DNA of 64,000 nucleotides from Aldehydirespirator sp965116865 (GTDB lineage Bacteria; Actinomycetota; Acidimicrobiia; Acidimicrobiales; Aldehydirespiratoraceae): positions 2,480,001-2,544,000 of the forward strand of contig OZ220727.1 in NCBI GenBank assembly GCA_965116865.1, written 5' to 3'. The translations under genes were made by a program, and so were the position numbers. The notes under the pieces were generated by a model. That model saw only the letters and a program-made list of their open reading frames with translations. It did no database searches and was not told where the DNA came from. Of this stretch, positions 36,808-45,910 are shown piece after piece; within the stretch, counting starts at the first letter, position 1, and each line of letters starts with the position of its first letter.

Positions 36808-37017
36808 TCACGACAACAGCAGCGATGCTACAGCCCACACGGCGGCCGCCGAGCCGACGACGATGTAGAGGAGGCTTCGGCCCAGCGGGGCCCGGTCGAG
36901 ATCGGTCGGGTCGCGGCGGTCGGGTCGCGGCCGCAGCAGTGCCGCGAGGTTGCCGACGGCCATCGACGCCCCCAGAGCGAGCACCAGCCAAGCCATCAGG
37001 TTCTGGCCGAAAATCAT
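36808..37017 (-). CDS. small two-helix membrane protein
   Basis: 69 residues, two hydrophobic segments (about 6-27 and 48-68) separated by an Arg/Asp-rich loop. Family not recognised. The ribosome site GGAGG lies directly after the dnaB stop codon (TGAGGAGG) with 4 nt to the ATG, which makes it a real gene co-transcribed with dnaB. Confidence 0.65.
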   Translation of the reverse strand: MIFGQNLMAWLVLALGASMAVGNLAALLRPRPDRRDPTDLDRAPLGRSLLYIVVGSAAAVWAVASLLLS

Positions 37018-37026
37018 CGAGCCTCC

Positions 37027-38421
37027 TCAGATCGCGGCCCGGGGCGCGAAGTCAGCGAAGGTGGTGAACCGTGACAGGAACGCCATCGTGGTCGTGGCGA
37101 TGGGACCGTTGCGGTTCTTGGCCACGATCACTTCGGCGGTGCCCGCCGTGTCGGTGTTCTCCGGGTTGTAGACCTCGTCGCGGTAGATGAACATCACTAC
37201 GTCGGCGTCCTGCTCTATGGCACCCGACTCTCGGAGGTCGGCGAGGATGGGACGCTTCTGCTGGCGCATCTCGAGGTTGCGGGACAGCTGCGACAGCGCC
37301 ACGACCGGACATTCGAGCTCACGGGCGAGGATCTTCAGGCCCCGCGAGATCTCGGACACCTCGACTTGGCGGTTGTCGGCGCTCTGGCGGCCTGTCATCA
37401 ACTGGAGGTAGTCGACGACAACCATGGCGAGGTCGCCGACCCGGCTCTTCAGGCGGCGGGCGCGGGCTCTGATCTCCATGACTGTCACGCTCGGGTTGTC
37501 GTCGATCCAGAGGGGCGCCTCCGCCAGCCTGCCGACGGCGCCGTTGAGCCGGTTCCAGTCGTCGTCGTCGAGGCGGCCGTCCCGCATCTTGGTGGAGTCG
37601 ACCCGGGCCTCGGAGCAGAGCAGCCGCTGGGTCAGCTCCATCTGGCCCATCTCCAGCGAGAAGACCAGCACCGGCCGCGGCCCGCGCACCGCCGCGTGCG
37701 CGGCCATGCCCAACGCGAACGACGTCTTGCCCATTGACGGGCGGGCGCCGACCACGTACAACGACGAGGGCTGCAGGCCCGACAGCAGCTTGTCGAGATC
37801 CTTGTAACCGGTGGCGGTGCCGGTGACGGCCCCGCGGTTGTCGTAGAGCTCCTCGAGCCTGTCCAGTGTGCCGTCGAGCAGTTCAGAGAGTTGGAGCGTG
37901 TTGTCGCCCACCTGGCCCTGGGCCACTTGGTACATCAGATTCTCGGCCCAGTCCACCGCCTTGGTCACGTCCTCGGGGCGGCTGTAGCCCATCTCGGCGA
38001 TCTCGCCGGCCACCTCGATGAGGCGGCGCAGCGTGTGGTTCTCCCGCACTATGCGGGCATAGGAGGCGGCGTTCGACGTGGCCGGAGTGTTCATCTGCAG
38101 CGACAGCAGGCCGTCGAGGCCCCCGATGGCCTCCAGCGCGTCGTGGCGCTCGAGGTGCTCGGCCACCGTCACCGGATCGGCCGGGTCGCCGGCGCCGTAG
38201 AGACCGTGCACCGCCTCGAAGACCCGGGCGTGGGCGGGCCGGTAGAACTGCTCGGCCGTCACCGTCTCCAACACGTCGGCGATGGCGTCGCGTGACAGCA
38301 GCATGGCGCCCAGCAGCGACTCCTCGGCCACCAGATTGTGGGGAGGGACGCGCATGTCGCGCCTGTCCTGGCCGGGCGCGTCGTCCCAGGTCCGCCGCTG
38401 CGTTGTGTCGATGTCGCTCAT
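37027..38421 (-). CDS. dnaB: replicative DNA helicase
   Basis: 464 residues. N-terminal DnaB domain (PPHNLVAEESLLGAMLLS), then a RecA-like domain with GARPSMGKTSFAL (Walker A), MVVVDYLQLM (Walker B), SRGLKILAREL and LSQLSR, and DLRESGAIEQDADVV. No intein is present. It is the last core gene of the rpsF-ssb-rpsR-rplI-dnaB cluster. The intervening 165 bp (38422-38586) contains two TGTGGA words but no gene. Confidence 0.95.
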   Translation of the reverse strand: MSDIDTTQRRTWDDAPGQDRRDMRVPPHNLVAEESLLGAMLLSRDAIADVLETVTAEQFYRPAHARVFEAVHGLYGAGDPADPVTVAEHLERHDALEAIGGLDGLLSLQMNTPATSNAASYARIVRENHTLRRLIEVAGEIAEMGYSRPEDVTKAVDWAENLMYQVAQGQVGDNTLQLSELLDGTLDRLEELYDNRGAVTGTATGYKDLDKLLSGLQPSSLYVVGARPSMGKTSFALGMAAHAAVRGPRPVLVFSLEMGQMELTQRLLCSEARVDSTKMRDGRLDDDDWNRLNGAVGRLAEAPLWIDDNPSVTVMEIRARARRLKSRVGDLAMVVVDYLQLMTGRQSADNRQVEVSEISRGLKILARELECPVVALSQLSRNLEMRQQKRPILADLRESGAIEQDADVVMFIYRDEVYNPENTDTAGTAEVIVAKNRNGPIATTTMAFLSRFTTFADFAPRAAI

Positions 38422-38586
38422 GCGTCGATGCCCATGGGAACCAGCCCCCTGTAGCCGTCGTTTGCGACAGTACCGAGCGGGTACGACACGGCCACCGCAC
38501 CCCGGTGGACGAAGCCTGTGGATCTCCTGGCGGAGGGCTGCACGCAGATGTGGATGTCGCCGCTCGGGTGTGGACAGGCTGTGGGT

Positions 38587-39048
38587 TCAGCCCTGGGCCG
38601 TCACCTCTGCCGTCACCTCTACAGTGACCGGCACCTCTATGTCGGCGTACAGCCGGAACAGCACGATGTGAGTGCCGGTCTCCTTGATGGGCGCCTCCAG
38701 GACCACGGCTCTGCCGTCGACCACCGCCCCGACCTGGGCCTCGACCGCAGCCACGATGTCGGCCGGCCCCACCGAGCCGTAGAGGTGCCCGGACTCCGCG
38801 GCTCGGGCCGGCACCGTCAGAACGGCCGGCGCCAGCCTCGCCGCGATCTCGGCGGCGTCGGCGCGGTCGGCCGCACGACGCAGCGCGGCGGTGCGCCGCA
38901 TCGCTCCGGCCTGGCGCTCGGCGCCGGCCGACGACCTCAGAGCCAGGCCCTTGGGAACGAGATAGTTGCGGGCGTAGCCCGCGGCCACGTCGCAGACGTC
39001 GCCCTTGCGGCCCAGCCCTTCCACATCGGCGCGCAGGACCACTCTCAT
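38587..39048 (-). CDS. rplI: 50S ribosomal protein L9
   Basis: 153 residues. MRVVLRADVEGLGRKGDVCD and GYARNYLVPKGLA are the L9 N-terminal domain; the C-terminal domain with GHLYGSVGPADI is complete. Start overlaps the rpsR stop (ATGA). Confidence 0.95.
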   Translation of the reverse strand: MRVVLRADVEGLGRKGDVCDVAAGYARNYLVPKGLALRSSAGAERQAGAMRRTAALRRAADRADAAEIAARLAPAVLTVPARAAESGHLYGSVGPADIVAAVEAQVGAVVDGRAVVLEAPIKETGTHIVLFRLYADIEVPVTVEVTAEVTAQG

Positions 39049-39476
39049 TCTCGGTCTTCTCCCATCCCGCCGCCGGCAGCCGCTACGGGCTCGGCGACGG
39101 CGGGGACGGAATCGGCCTCCTCCTCGGGCGAGGCGCCCCCGGGCGGCGGCGCGGACGGCCGCGGCGCCGGGCCGGCAGCGCGGGACCGGCCGTCGCGGTC
39201 CTTGTTCTGGCGCTGGTTCGTGACCCGGTTCGCGTAGGGGACCAGCGCCATCTCGCGGGCCAGCTTGATCGCGTCGGCGACGAGCTTCTGCTGCTGTGCG
39301 TTGTTGCCGGTCACGCGCCGGGCACGGATCTTGGCCCGTTCGGACATGAACTTCCGCAGCAGCTTCTCGTTCTTCCAGTCGACGTAGGTGATCCTCTCAG
39401 TGGTGAGGAAGCTCACCTTCTTCTTGGCTCGCCGATTGTTGTCGCGGTTCTTGGCCCGCACCTTGGACTTGGGCAT
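39045..39476 (-). CDS. rpsR: 30S ribosomal protein S18 with long C-terminal extension
   Basis: 143 residues against the usual 75-90. Residues about 20-85 are S18 (TYVDWKNEKLLRKFMSERAK, IRARRVTGNNAQQQ, AIKLAREMALVPY). After about 90 follows a Pro/Ala/Gly/Glu-rich tail of some 50 residues, probably disordered. The N-terminal basic 20 residues are normal for the family. Confidence 0.9.
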   Translation of the reverse strand: MPKSKVRAKNRDNNRRAKKKVSFLTTERITYVDWKNEKLLRKFMSERAKIRARRVTGNNAQQQKLVADAIKLAREMALVPYANRVTNQRQNKDRDGRSRAAGPAPRPSAPPPGGASPEEEADSVPAVAEPVAAAGGGMGEDRE

Positions 39477-39510
39477 TCACGCCTCCCCGTCTCAGGATCG
39501 ATGCACCGTC

Positions 39511-40002
39511 TCAGAACGGCTCTTCGTCGCCGTCGGCGGGCACCGCACCCACGGGCTTCGGGCTGTCGTCATGACGGGACTCGAGCGCCTGCAGGCCGGC
39601 GGGCCGGGGACTGCCCGAGCCGCGGTGGCCGCCGCGGTAGTCGCCGCCGCCCGACCGCTCGTTCTTGGTGACCGCGGCCGTAGCCCACCTCAGGCTGGGC
39701 GCCACGTCGTCGGCCAGAATCTCGACCTTCGAGCGGCGGTCTCCGTTCTCCGCCTGCCAGCTCCGCTGCCGGAGGGTGCCGTAGACGACCACCCGGGCGC
39801 CCTTGTGGACCGATTCGGCGACGTTCTCGGCGAGCTGGCGGAAGCAGGTGACATCGAAGAACGAGACCTCGTCCTCCTGGTCCTGCCGCCTGCGATTCCA
39901 GGCCAGCCCGAATTGAGCTATGGACGTGCCCGACTGGGCGAATCGCAGTTCGGGGTCGCGGGTGACGTTGCCCACGACGGTGACGGTGTTGTCGAATCCC
40001 AT
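39511..40002 (-). CDS. ssb: single-stranded DNA-binding protein
   Basis: 163 residues from ATG 40002 with GGAGG upstream. OB-fold (NTVTVVGNVTRDPELRFAQSG, ARVVVYGTLRQRSW), a Gly/Ser linker, and the acidic tip DGDEEPF, which recruits partner proteins. Acts in replication and repair; lies between rpsF and rpsR as usual. Confidence 0.93.
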   Translation of the reverse strand: MGFDNTVTVVGNVTRDPELRFAQSGTSIAQFGLAWNRRRQDQEDEVSFFDVTCFRQLAENVAESVHKGARVVVYGTLRQRSWQAENGDRRSKVEILADDVAPSLRWATAAVTKNERSGGGDYRGGHRGSGSPRPAGLQALESRHDDSPKPVGAVPADGDEEPF

Positions 40003-40019
40003 TGAGGAACCTCCGGATC

Positions 40020-40364
40020 TCAGCCGGCCGCGGCCGGCGTGGCCTCCGCGAACAGCCCGCGGCGCTCGGCCTCGGCGTCGGGAAGCCGGAACAGCTTGTG
40101 GCGAACGATGTCGTCCGCGAGCCGCAGCCGCCGTTCGGTGTCGGGAAGGCCGGCCGTAGCGGCGACGACCTCCCAGACCACGTACGTGCCCTCGGTCTTG
40201 TGGTTGATCGTGTAGGCCAGCCTGCGCCGGCCCCAGTTGTCGGTGGACATGATCGTCGCTCCCTCGTCTACGACGAGGCCCGCCACCTGTGCGATCAACG
40301 AGTCGACGTCGGACGCGCCGACGTCGGAGTCGATGATGATCATCAATTCGTAGGCCCGCAGCAC
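40020..40364 (-). CDS. rpsF: 30S ribosomal protein S6
   Basis: 114 residues. LRAYELMIIIDSD, NWGRRRLAYTINHKTEGTYV and the C-terminal DDIVRHKLFRL are S6. GTG 40364 has GGGAGG about 10 nt upstream; the open frame before it is not S6-like. First gene of the rpsF-ssb-rpsR-rplI-dnaB operon. Confidence 0.92.
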   Translation of the reverse strand: MLRAYELMIIIDSDVGASDVDSLIAQVAGLVVDEGATIMSTDNWGRRRLAYTINHKTEGTYVVWEVVAATAGLPDTERRLRLADDIVRHKLFRLPDAEAERRGLFAEATPAAAG

Positions 40365-40495
40365 CGGGCAAGCACCTCCCTGTGGACCCGGCGGAACCGG
40401 GGCCCCTCGTCGGGGCAGGGTTGGGAATCTCTGTGTTGTTGAGAACGGACCGGGCCCGAGCCGAAGATCGGGCACCCGTCACGTCGTCGCTGCGC

Positions 40496-40523
40496 AGGGT
40501 ATCGGCCACGGCGCCGATGCCAA
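40496..40523 (-). promoter_or_regulatory. candidate promoter of the rpsF operon
   Basis: On the minus strand TTGGCA (40523-40518) and TACCCT (40501-40496) are separated by 16 bp, about 130 bp upstream of rpsF. Moderate match to a housekeeping promoter. Confidence 0.35.
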
Positions 40524-40588
40524 CCGGCCCCGCCCTGTCGCTCCGCTCTGTCCCCAGCCGTCCACAAACCTTTCCCCAGCCGTCCCCG

Positions 40589-41434
40589 TCAGACGCCCGC
40601 AACCCCGAGCGCGGCCAGCTCGGCCTCCGACAGGCAGTACGACTCTTTCAGGGCCGGGAAGGCGCCGGAACGGACGTCGTCGGAGAAGCGTCGCACAGCC
40701 TCCGTGGCGGCGGCATGCAGATCCGCGTAGCGACGCACGAATCTGGGGGCGAGTCGTTGCTCGAGGCCCAGCAGATCGTGGTACACGAGCACTTGACCGT
40801 CGCAGTTGGGGCCGGCGCCGATGCCGATCGTCGGGATTTCGACCGCCTCGGTGACCATCTCCGCCACCTGGACGGGAACGCCCTCGAGCACCACCGCGTA
40901 ACAGCCGGCGTGCGCCAACGACTTCGCCGCCTGAACCAGCCGGTGGGCTGTCTCGGCCCTGCGGCCCTGGACCTTGAACCCGCCCATCGCATGCATCGAC
41001 TGGGGCGTGAGGCCGATGTGGCCCATCACCGGTATCTCGGCGCCGCAGATGCGCTCGATCATCGGCAGGCGCTTGCGACCGCCCTCCAACTTCACCGAGT
41101 GCGCGCCGGCCCTGACGAGCTGAGCCGCGTTGCGGACCGTCCTGGAGGGCGACACGTGGTAGCTCATCCATGGCAGGTCGCCCACTATGTGGGCGCCCGG
41201 CTTGGCCCTCGCCACCGCGGCCACGTGGTGGGCCATGTCGTCCACCGTCACCTGCAGGGTGTCGTCGTAGCCGAGCACGACCATGGCGACGGAATCACCG
41301 ACAAGGATCAGGTCGGCGCCCGCCTCGGCCACGACCCGTGCGCTCGGCGCGTCGTAGGCCGTCACCATCACCAGCGGCTCGGCCCCGTCACGAACTTTGC
41401 GCACCCGTATAGCGGGTGCGGTGAGCGTGTCCAT
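40589..41434 (-). CDS. panB: 3-methyl-2-oxobutanoate hydroxymethyltransferase
   Basis: 281 residues from ATG 41434 (GGAG 6 nt upstream). VMVTAYDAPSARV, VGDSVAMVVLGYD (Mg-binding Asp), VKLEGGRKR, MGHIGLTPQS and IGIGAGPNCDGQVLV are PanB motifs. First committed step of pantothenate synthesis, using methylene-tetrahydrofolate. No panC or panD adjacent. Confidence 0.95.
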   Translation of the reverse strand: MDTLTAPAIRVRKVRDGAEPLVMVTAYDAPSARVVAEAGADLILVGDSVAMVVLGYDDTLQVTVDDMAHHVAAVARAKPGAHIVGDLPWMSYHVSPSRTVRNAAQLVRAGAHSVKLEGGRKRLPMIERICGAEIPVMGHIGLTPQSMHAMGGFKVQGRRAETAHRLVQAAKSLAHAGCYAVVLEGVPVQVAEMVTEAVEIPTIGIGAGPNCDGQVLVYHDLLGLEQRLAPRFVRRYADLHAAATEAVRRFSDDVRSGAFPALKESYCLSEAELAALGVAGV

Positions 41435-41540
41435 GGGATGCTCCTTCCCGTCCAACGCGCTGCGGCTGCCGGCGGTCGCTGCAGGCTACCGCCCGCCACG
41501 GCCGCTCCGCAAGCCGGAACCGGGCGGGTGCCGGGAGGAG

Positions 41541-42005
41541 TCAGACCGAGCGCGTGCCGCCGAGCATGAACCGGCGAACCAGGTGGTTCCAGCCGCAGTC
41601 CGTGCAGACCTCGACCACATACCCGGTGGAACGGCTAGCACGGTGCTTCAAGCGTTGCATCTCCGCCGTGGTGGTGACGCAGCGGCCGTGCTTCGGAAGT
41701 CTAGATCCGAAGACGTAGGTGACCTCGACGAGGCCCGCGGCCGCGCACACAGGGCAACCGCGCCCGGCCGGCCGGCCGCAGAACTCCGCGTTGCGGTACA
41801 GCTCCTGTTGGGCGTCGCAGACCTCGTGCCGGCGGAGCCGGCCCGACCTCCAGGCCTGCAGGGTGGCGGCCCGCGCCAGCCGGAAGTCCACAGCCCCGGA
41901 CGCCGACGCGGACTCCTCCGGCGCTGCGACGCCGACGCCCGGCACCGGCGTCGCAGCCGGCTGCGCGCCCTCGGCGGCGACCAGACTGAACAGGTTCGGC
42001 TTCAC
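41541..42005 (-). CDS. DUF5318 zinc-ribbon-like protein
   Basis: 154 residues from GTG 42005, overlapping the pcnA stop (GTGA); TTG 42017 is possible too. The region from GAVDFRLARAATLQAW has EVCDAQQEL, CPVC and VVEVCTDCGWNHLVRRF, matching the actinobacterial DUF5318 family with two cysteine pairs. Function unknown. The N-terminal 45 residues are an Ala/Pro-rich extension. Confidence 0.8.
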   Translation of the reverse strand: MKPNLFSLVAAEGAQPAATPVPGVGVAAPEESASASGAVDFRLARAATLQAWRSGRLRRHEVCDAQQELYRNAEFCGRPAGRGCPVCAAAGLVEVTYVFGSRLPKHGRCVTTTAEMQRLKHRASRSTGYVVEVCTDCGWNHLVRRFMLGGTRSV

Positions 42006-43381
42006 GGTTCGAGACAATAGTCCGTCCTCTGCCAGCGTCGCAGAGCCTCCACCGCCTCCGCCCTGCTCGACGGGCCTTCCTCGAACGCCTTCTCGCGCAG
42101 GAAGGCCAAGGCCCGGCCGACCTCGGGACCGGGGTCGAGTCCGAGCACCGCCATCACCTCCTCGCCGTTCAGTCCGAGGGGGAGGTCGTCGACGTCCTCG
42201 GCTCCTCGAAGCACAGCGAGCGTGGCCGCGAAATCGAGCAGGCGGCCGGTCGGCTCACCGCAGGCCGTGGCCACCGCGACGGCGAAGGCGAGAGCACCGT
42301 CCACCGGTGCCGGCGACGAGGCGACGAACCGGCGCACATCGGAACGGCTGCTGCCCGTCTCAGCCAACCGTGTACGGGCCTCGACCAGTGCGGCTGCCGA
42401 CGACACCAGCGCGTTCGAGCAGCGAAGCCGGCGCAACCGAGCTGCGGCGGCCCCGGCCGAGTCGCGCGTGAACAGCGAGGCCCAGCGAGCCGCGGGCTCT
42501 GCGGCCACAGCAGCCGCGATCCGGGCCACCTCCGCGGGATCGCGGCGATTCAGGCCTTCCACCACCCGTCCGACGAGGCCGGTGCGGAACAAGAACCGGA
42601 AGCCCTCCGAGGGATCGTCGAGCAGCAGCAGCTTCTCGAACTCGTCGCGTACTCGCTCCACCGCGACGATGTCGAGACGGGCGCCCATCGCCTCCACCGC
42701 CGCAACCAGGACGTCGTCGGGCACGAGTCCGTGGCCCGCGACGAACCGGGCCGCCCGGAGCATGCGCAGCGGGTCGTCACCGAAGGAGACCGACGGGTCG
42801 AGAGGCGTGCGCAGCACCCCCGCCTCCAGGTCGTCCCGCCCGCCGTACGGGTCGATCAGCGCGCCGCCGGCGGTGTCGACCGCCATAGCGTTAACGGTGA
42901 AGTCGCGGCGCGCCAAGTCTTGGACCAGGTCATCACCGAATGCCACCACGGGTTTGCGCGAATGCCTCTCGTAGCGCTCGGCGCGGTGAGTGGTGATCTC
43001 GAAGGCCCGCCCTTCCACGACGCAGCCGATGGTCCCGAACCGCTCGCCCTGGGACCAGACCGACGTCGCGGTGTCGCGTACGATCCTGCGCACGATGGCC
43101 GGGCGGGCGTCGGTGGTGCAGTCGAGATCCGCTCCGGGCGTGAACCGGCCGGCGACGGCCTCCCGCACGGCGCCGCCGACAAGGTACAGCCGGTGCCCGG
43201 CAGCCTCGAAGAGGCGAGCCAGCCCGGATGCGGCGCGACGCGCCTCCGAGAGAGCCTCGCAAGCCTCGACCCTCACCGCATCCCAATCCGCGTCCCGGTC
43301 CCGCCTACTCCGCCCTCGCCCGCACCTCCGACCCTGCCGCGGCCCAGCCCTCGCCTCGACCCCGCCCGCACCGGCGGTCAC
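42002..43381 (-). CDS. pcnA: CCA tRNA nucleotidyltransferase / poly(A) polymerase family
   Basis: 459 residues. LYLVGGAVREAVAG and GADLDCTTDA hold the nucleotidyltransferase catalytic Asp pair; RRDFTVNAMAV, DPYGGRDDLEAGVLRT and DPLRMLRAARF are the class II CCA-enzyme motifs. It repairs and completes tRNA 3' ends. The first 35 residues are Arg/Gly-rich and not typical; GTG at 43276 (VRVEACEAL) is an alternative start. It follows the deacetylase gene by 12 bp. Confidence 0.9.
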   Translation of the reverse strand: MTAGAGGVEARAGPRQGRRCGRGRSRRDRDADWDAVRVEACEALSEARRAASGLARLFEAAGHRLYLVGGAVREAVAGRFTPGADLDCTTDARPAIVRRIVRDTATSVWSQGERFGTIGCVVEGRAFEITTHRAERYERHSRKPVVAFGDDLVQDLARRDFTVNAMAVDTAGGALIDPYGGRDDLEAGVLRTPLDPSVSFGDDPLRMLRAARFVAGHGLVPDDVLVAAVEAMGARLDIVAVERVRDEFEKLLLLDDPSEGFRFLFRTGLVGRVVEGLNRRDPAEVARIAAAVAAEPAARWASLFTRDSAGAAAARLRRLRCSNALVSSAAALVEARTRLAETGSSRSDVRRFVASSPAPVDGALAFAVAVATACGEPTGRLLDFAATLAVLRGAEDVDDLPLGLNGEEVMAVLGLDPGPEVGRALAFLREKAFEEGPSSRAEAVEALRRWQRTDYCLEP

Positions 43382-43393
43382 CCGCGGCGGCCC

Positions 43394-44395
43394 TCACCGC
43401 ATGCCGTCGGGCGTGGCGAGCTGGGCCGCCGCCCGCACGACCTCCATGCCGGGACCGGAACTGCTGGCGGGCTCAGGCCGCACGTCGAGTCCCAACAACG
43501 CTCCGGTCACGGCATACGACGAGGCCTGCGTGGCCTCCAAGTCGTAGCCGCCCTCGAGCACGGCCACCGTCCGCGGCGCCAGCGGCAAGAGCCGACGGAC
43601 GTAGTCTCCATAGTCCGACGCCGTGTAGCACAGGTCCGTCAACGGGTCGGCCCGATGCCCGTCATAGCCCGCCGAGACCAGCAACCAGTCGGGGGCGAAC
43701 CGCTCGACCGCCGGGATGATCGCTTCGTCCAGCGCGGCCCGGGCCACCTCACCGGTGGCGCCGGGCGGCAGCGGCACATTTATTGTGAGCCCCTCACCCG
43801 GACCGGCGCCTCGATCGTCGAGCGCTCCGGTGCCGGGATAGTGCGGATGCTGGTGGATCGACGCGAAGAGGACGTCGTCTCGGCTGTAGAACACGTCTTG
43901 GGTGCCGTTGCCGTGGTGACCGTCAATGTCGACGATGGCGACCCTCCTGCCCGCCGCGGTCAGCGCGGACGCGGCCACGGCCACCGAGTTGAACAGGCAG
44001 AAACCCATCGAAACCGAAGCCGTGGCGTGATGCCCGGGCGGCCGCACGATGCAGTAAGCCTCGGTCTCCCCGCCCTCAACACCGAGTTGCTCCACAGCCG
44101 ACAGCACCGCTCCAGCCGCGAGCAGTGCTGCGTCGAGGCTGGCTGCGCCCATGCGAGTGTCTGCATCCAGGCGGCCGCCGCCGTTCTCCGCGAGCGTCGC
44201 GACCCTGTCGATCATCTCCGGTCGGTGTACCCGCTCCAATTCCGACCGCGCCGCGGGCCGCGGCGCACGACCCTCCGAGAGCAGCTCGAAGTCCACCGCG
44301 GCCACCCCGGCCAGTGCAGCTCGCAGGCGGTCAGGCTGGTCGGGATGCCGCGACCCGGCGTGGTGGTCGAGGAGACGCTCGTCGGTGATCACCAT
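43394..44395 (-). CDS. histone-deacetylase-family (acetoin utilisation / polyamine) deacetylase
   Basis: 333 residues. RPPGHHA (His pair), DIDGHHGNGTQDVFY (metal Asp and His), SAGYDGHRADPL (metal Asp) and EGGYDLEA are all intact, so a Zn-dependent deacetylase is expected. The bacterial substrate (acetylated protein, polyamine or sugar) is unknown. ATG 44395 is chosen; upstream frame is repeat DNA. Confidence 0.9.
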   Translation of the reverse strand: MVITDERLLDHHAGSRHPDQPDRLRAALAGVAAVDFELLSEGRAPRPAARSELERVHRPEMIDRVATLAENGGGRLDADTRMGAASLDAALLAAGAVLSAVEQLGVEGGETEAYCIVRPPGHHATASVSMGFCLFNSVAVAASALTAAGRRVAIVDIDGHHGNGTQDVFYSRDDVLFASIHQHPHYPGTGALDDRGAGPGEGLTINVPLPPGATGEVARAALDEAIIPAVERFAPDWLLVSAGYDGHRADPLTDLCYTASDYGDYVRRLLPLAPRTVAVLEGGYDLEATQASSYAVTGALLGLDVRPEPASSSGPGMEVVRAAAQLATPDGMR

Positions 44396-44520
44396 CACAG
44401 CCTTAATCGTACCCGATGCCTCCCATGCGGATGTGAGGCCGAGCGACCAAACGGAGCGAACCGGCCCGAGCGGGCGGGATCGAAGCCCGAGCGGGCGGGA
44501 TCGAGGCCCGAGCGGCTTGC

Positions 44521-44655
44521 AGCGAGCGCGGATAGAAGTGAGCCCGTCGTGTCGCTGCGGTGTCATTCCCGCTCTTGTTCGCTGCGACCTGAGGGCCGCT
44601 CGGGCCACGGCCTCGCCTGTATGGGCCGCGTCGCTCCCGCCTATTCGCTCGGCCT
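44521..44655 (+). mobile_element. dispersed inverted-end element, complete copy (135 bp)
   Basis: Left end AGCGAGCGCGGATAGAAGTG; core TGTCATTCCCGCTCTTGTTC, GGGCCGCTCGGGCCACGGCC, CGCCTGTATG; right end CCTATTCGCTCGGCCTC. The ends are imperfect inverted repeats of one another. It lies between the divergent deacetylase and degV genes. In the rest of 44396-44847 a 21-bp unit (GCCCGAGCGGGCGGGATCGA) repeats about 2.5 times at about 44463-44515. Confidence 0.75.
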
Positions 44656-44847
44656 CTCGCGGGTCGCAGCGAATGAGAGCCGCAGCGACGCCCGGCCCAC
44701 AGACACCCCCACGGAGACCCCCCGCAGACCGCTCCGCTTCGCGACGCCCGCCAGGTGCTACCGTCGCTGCATCCGATCCAGCACCGCAGAGGGGTCGATG
44801 CGGGGCTGGACACCGACCTTTCCGCACCAGCGACACGAGGAGCTGAC

Positions 44848-45696
44848 ATGGCCGTTGGCATCGTCACCGACAGTTCCTGCGACCTCGGCGACGCCGAACT
44901 CGCAGGGCTCGACGTACAGATCGTCCCGTTGTTCATCCGTTTCGGAACCGACGACTTCGTCGACCGCGAGCAGATCACGGTGGAGGACTTCTACCGGCGG
45001 ATGGCGGCTGCCGAGGAGCTGCCGCAGACCGCGGCGCCGCCGCCGGGACGCTTCGAGCAGGCCTTCCGGCGATGCTTGGACGACGGTGCCGACGCTGTCG
45101 TGTGCATCAACCTGTCTGCGGCCCTATCGGCCACGATGCAGTCGGCGATGCAAGCTGCCGACACCGTTCGGGGCGCGGACGGCGGCGCCGACATCCGGGT
45201 GCTGGACAGTCGGTCGGTAACGGCTGGACTGGGGACCCTGGTGCTGCAGGCGGCCCGCATGGCCGCCGACGGTGCCGACGCCGACGCCATCGAGGGCTTC
45301 GTGGCGGACGCCTCCGAGCGGACGCGCGTCTTCGGCACGCTCGACACTCTGGAGAATCTGCGCAAAGGGGGGCGCATCGGCGGCGCCCAGGCCCTGCTCG
45401 GCTCCATACTGTCGATCAAGCCCATCGTGGACATATCCAGCGGCGAGGTGGCGGAGGCCGCCAAGCAGCGGACCCGGCGCAAGGCGCTCGGATGGCTGCG
45501 CGACACGGTGAAAGCGGCCAAGCAGGTGGAGCACCTCACGGTCATGCACGGCGAGGCGTCCGACGCCGACGATTTTCGTGCGATGCTGGCTGAGGTGCAT
45601 TCAGGCGACATCAGGGTCTGCAAGGTCGGACCGGTGGTGGGGGTGCATGCCGGCCAGGGTGTGCTGGGCATGACGTACCAGGTTCCAGCCGCGTAG
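44848..45696 (+). CDS. DegV-family fatty-acid-binding protein
   Basis: 282 residues from ATG 44848 with GAGGAGC upstream. VGIVTDSSCDLGD opens the family; TAAPPPGRF is the fatty-acid carboxylate loop, and RKGGRIGGAQALLGSILSIK is the second signature. DegV/FakB proteins present fatty acids to a kinase (FakA); no fakA is in the window. Confidence 0.9.
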   Translation: MAVGIVTDSSCDLGDAELAGLDVQIVPLFIRFGTDDFVDREQITVEDFYRRMAAAEELPQTAAPPPGRFEQAFRRCLDDGADAVVCINLSAALSATMQSAMQAADTVRGADGGADIRVLDSRSVTAGLGTLVLQAARMAADGADADAIEGFVADASERTRVFGTLDTLENLRKGGRIGGAQALLGSILSIKPIVDISSGEVAEAAKQRTRRKALGWLRDTVKAAKQVEHLTVMHGEASDADDFRAMLAEVHSGDIRVCKVGPVVGVHAGQGVLGMTYQVPAA

Positions 45697-45910
45697 GCCA
45701 GTGCGAGAGTCGAGCAGGCAGGCGCGACGAACCCTTCCGACTTGCAGCGGACACTCGGGAAAACCTCCGCACAACCCGTCAGCGACTCACACAACAGCCG
45801 GTATCGCGGCCCGCGGTGTGCGCTCGACGCTGGGTGGCGCGGCAGGCGGGCGACGTCCTCCCCACCAACACCGTGCATCACCGCGATTTTGAGTCCCGCG
45901 ACCACACAGG

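Noticed and set aside
37027..38421. Intein in DnaB
   Set aside because: Length is 464 residues and all helicase motifs are contiguous.
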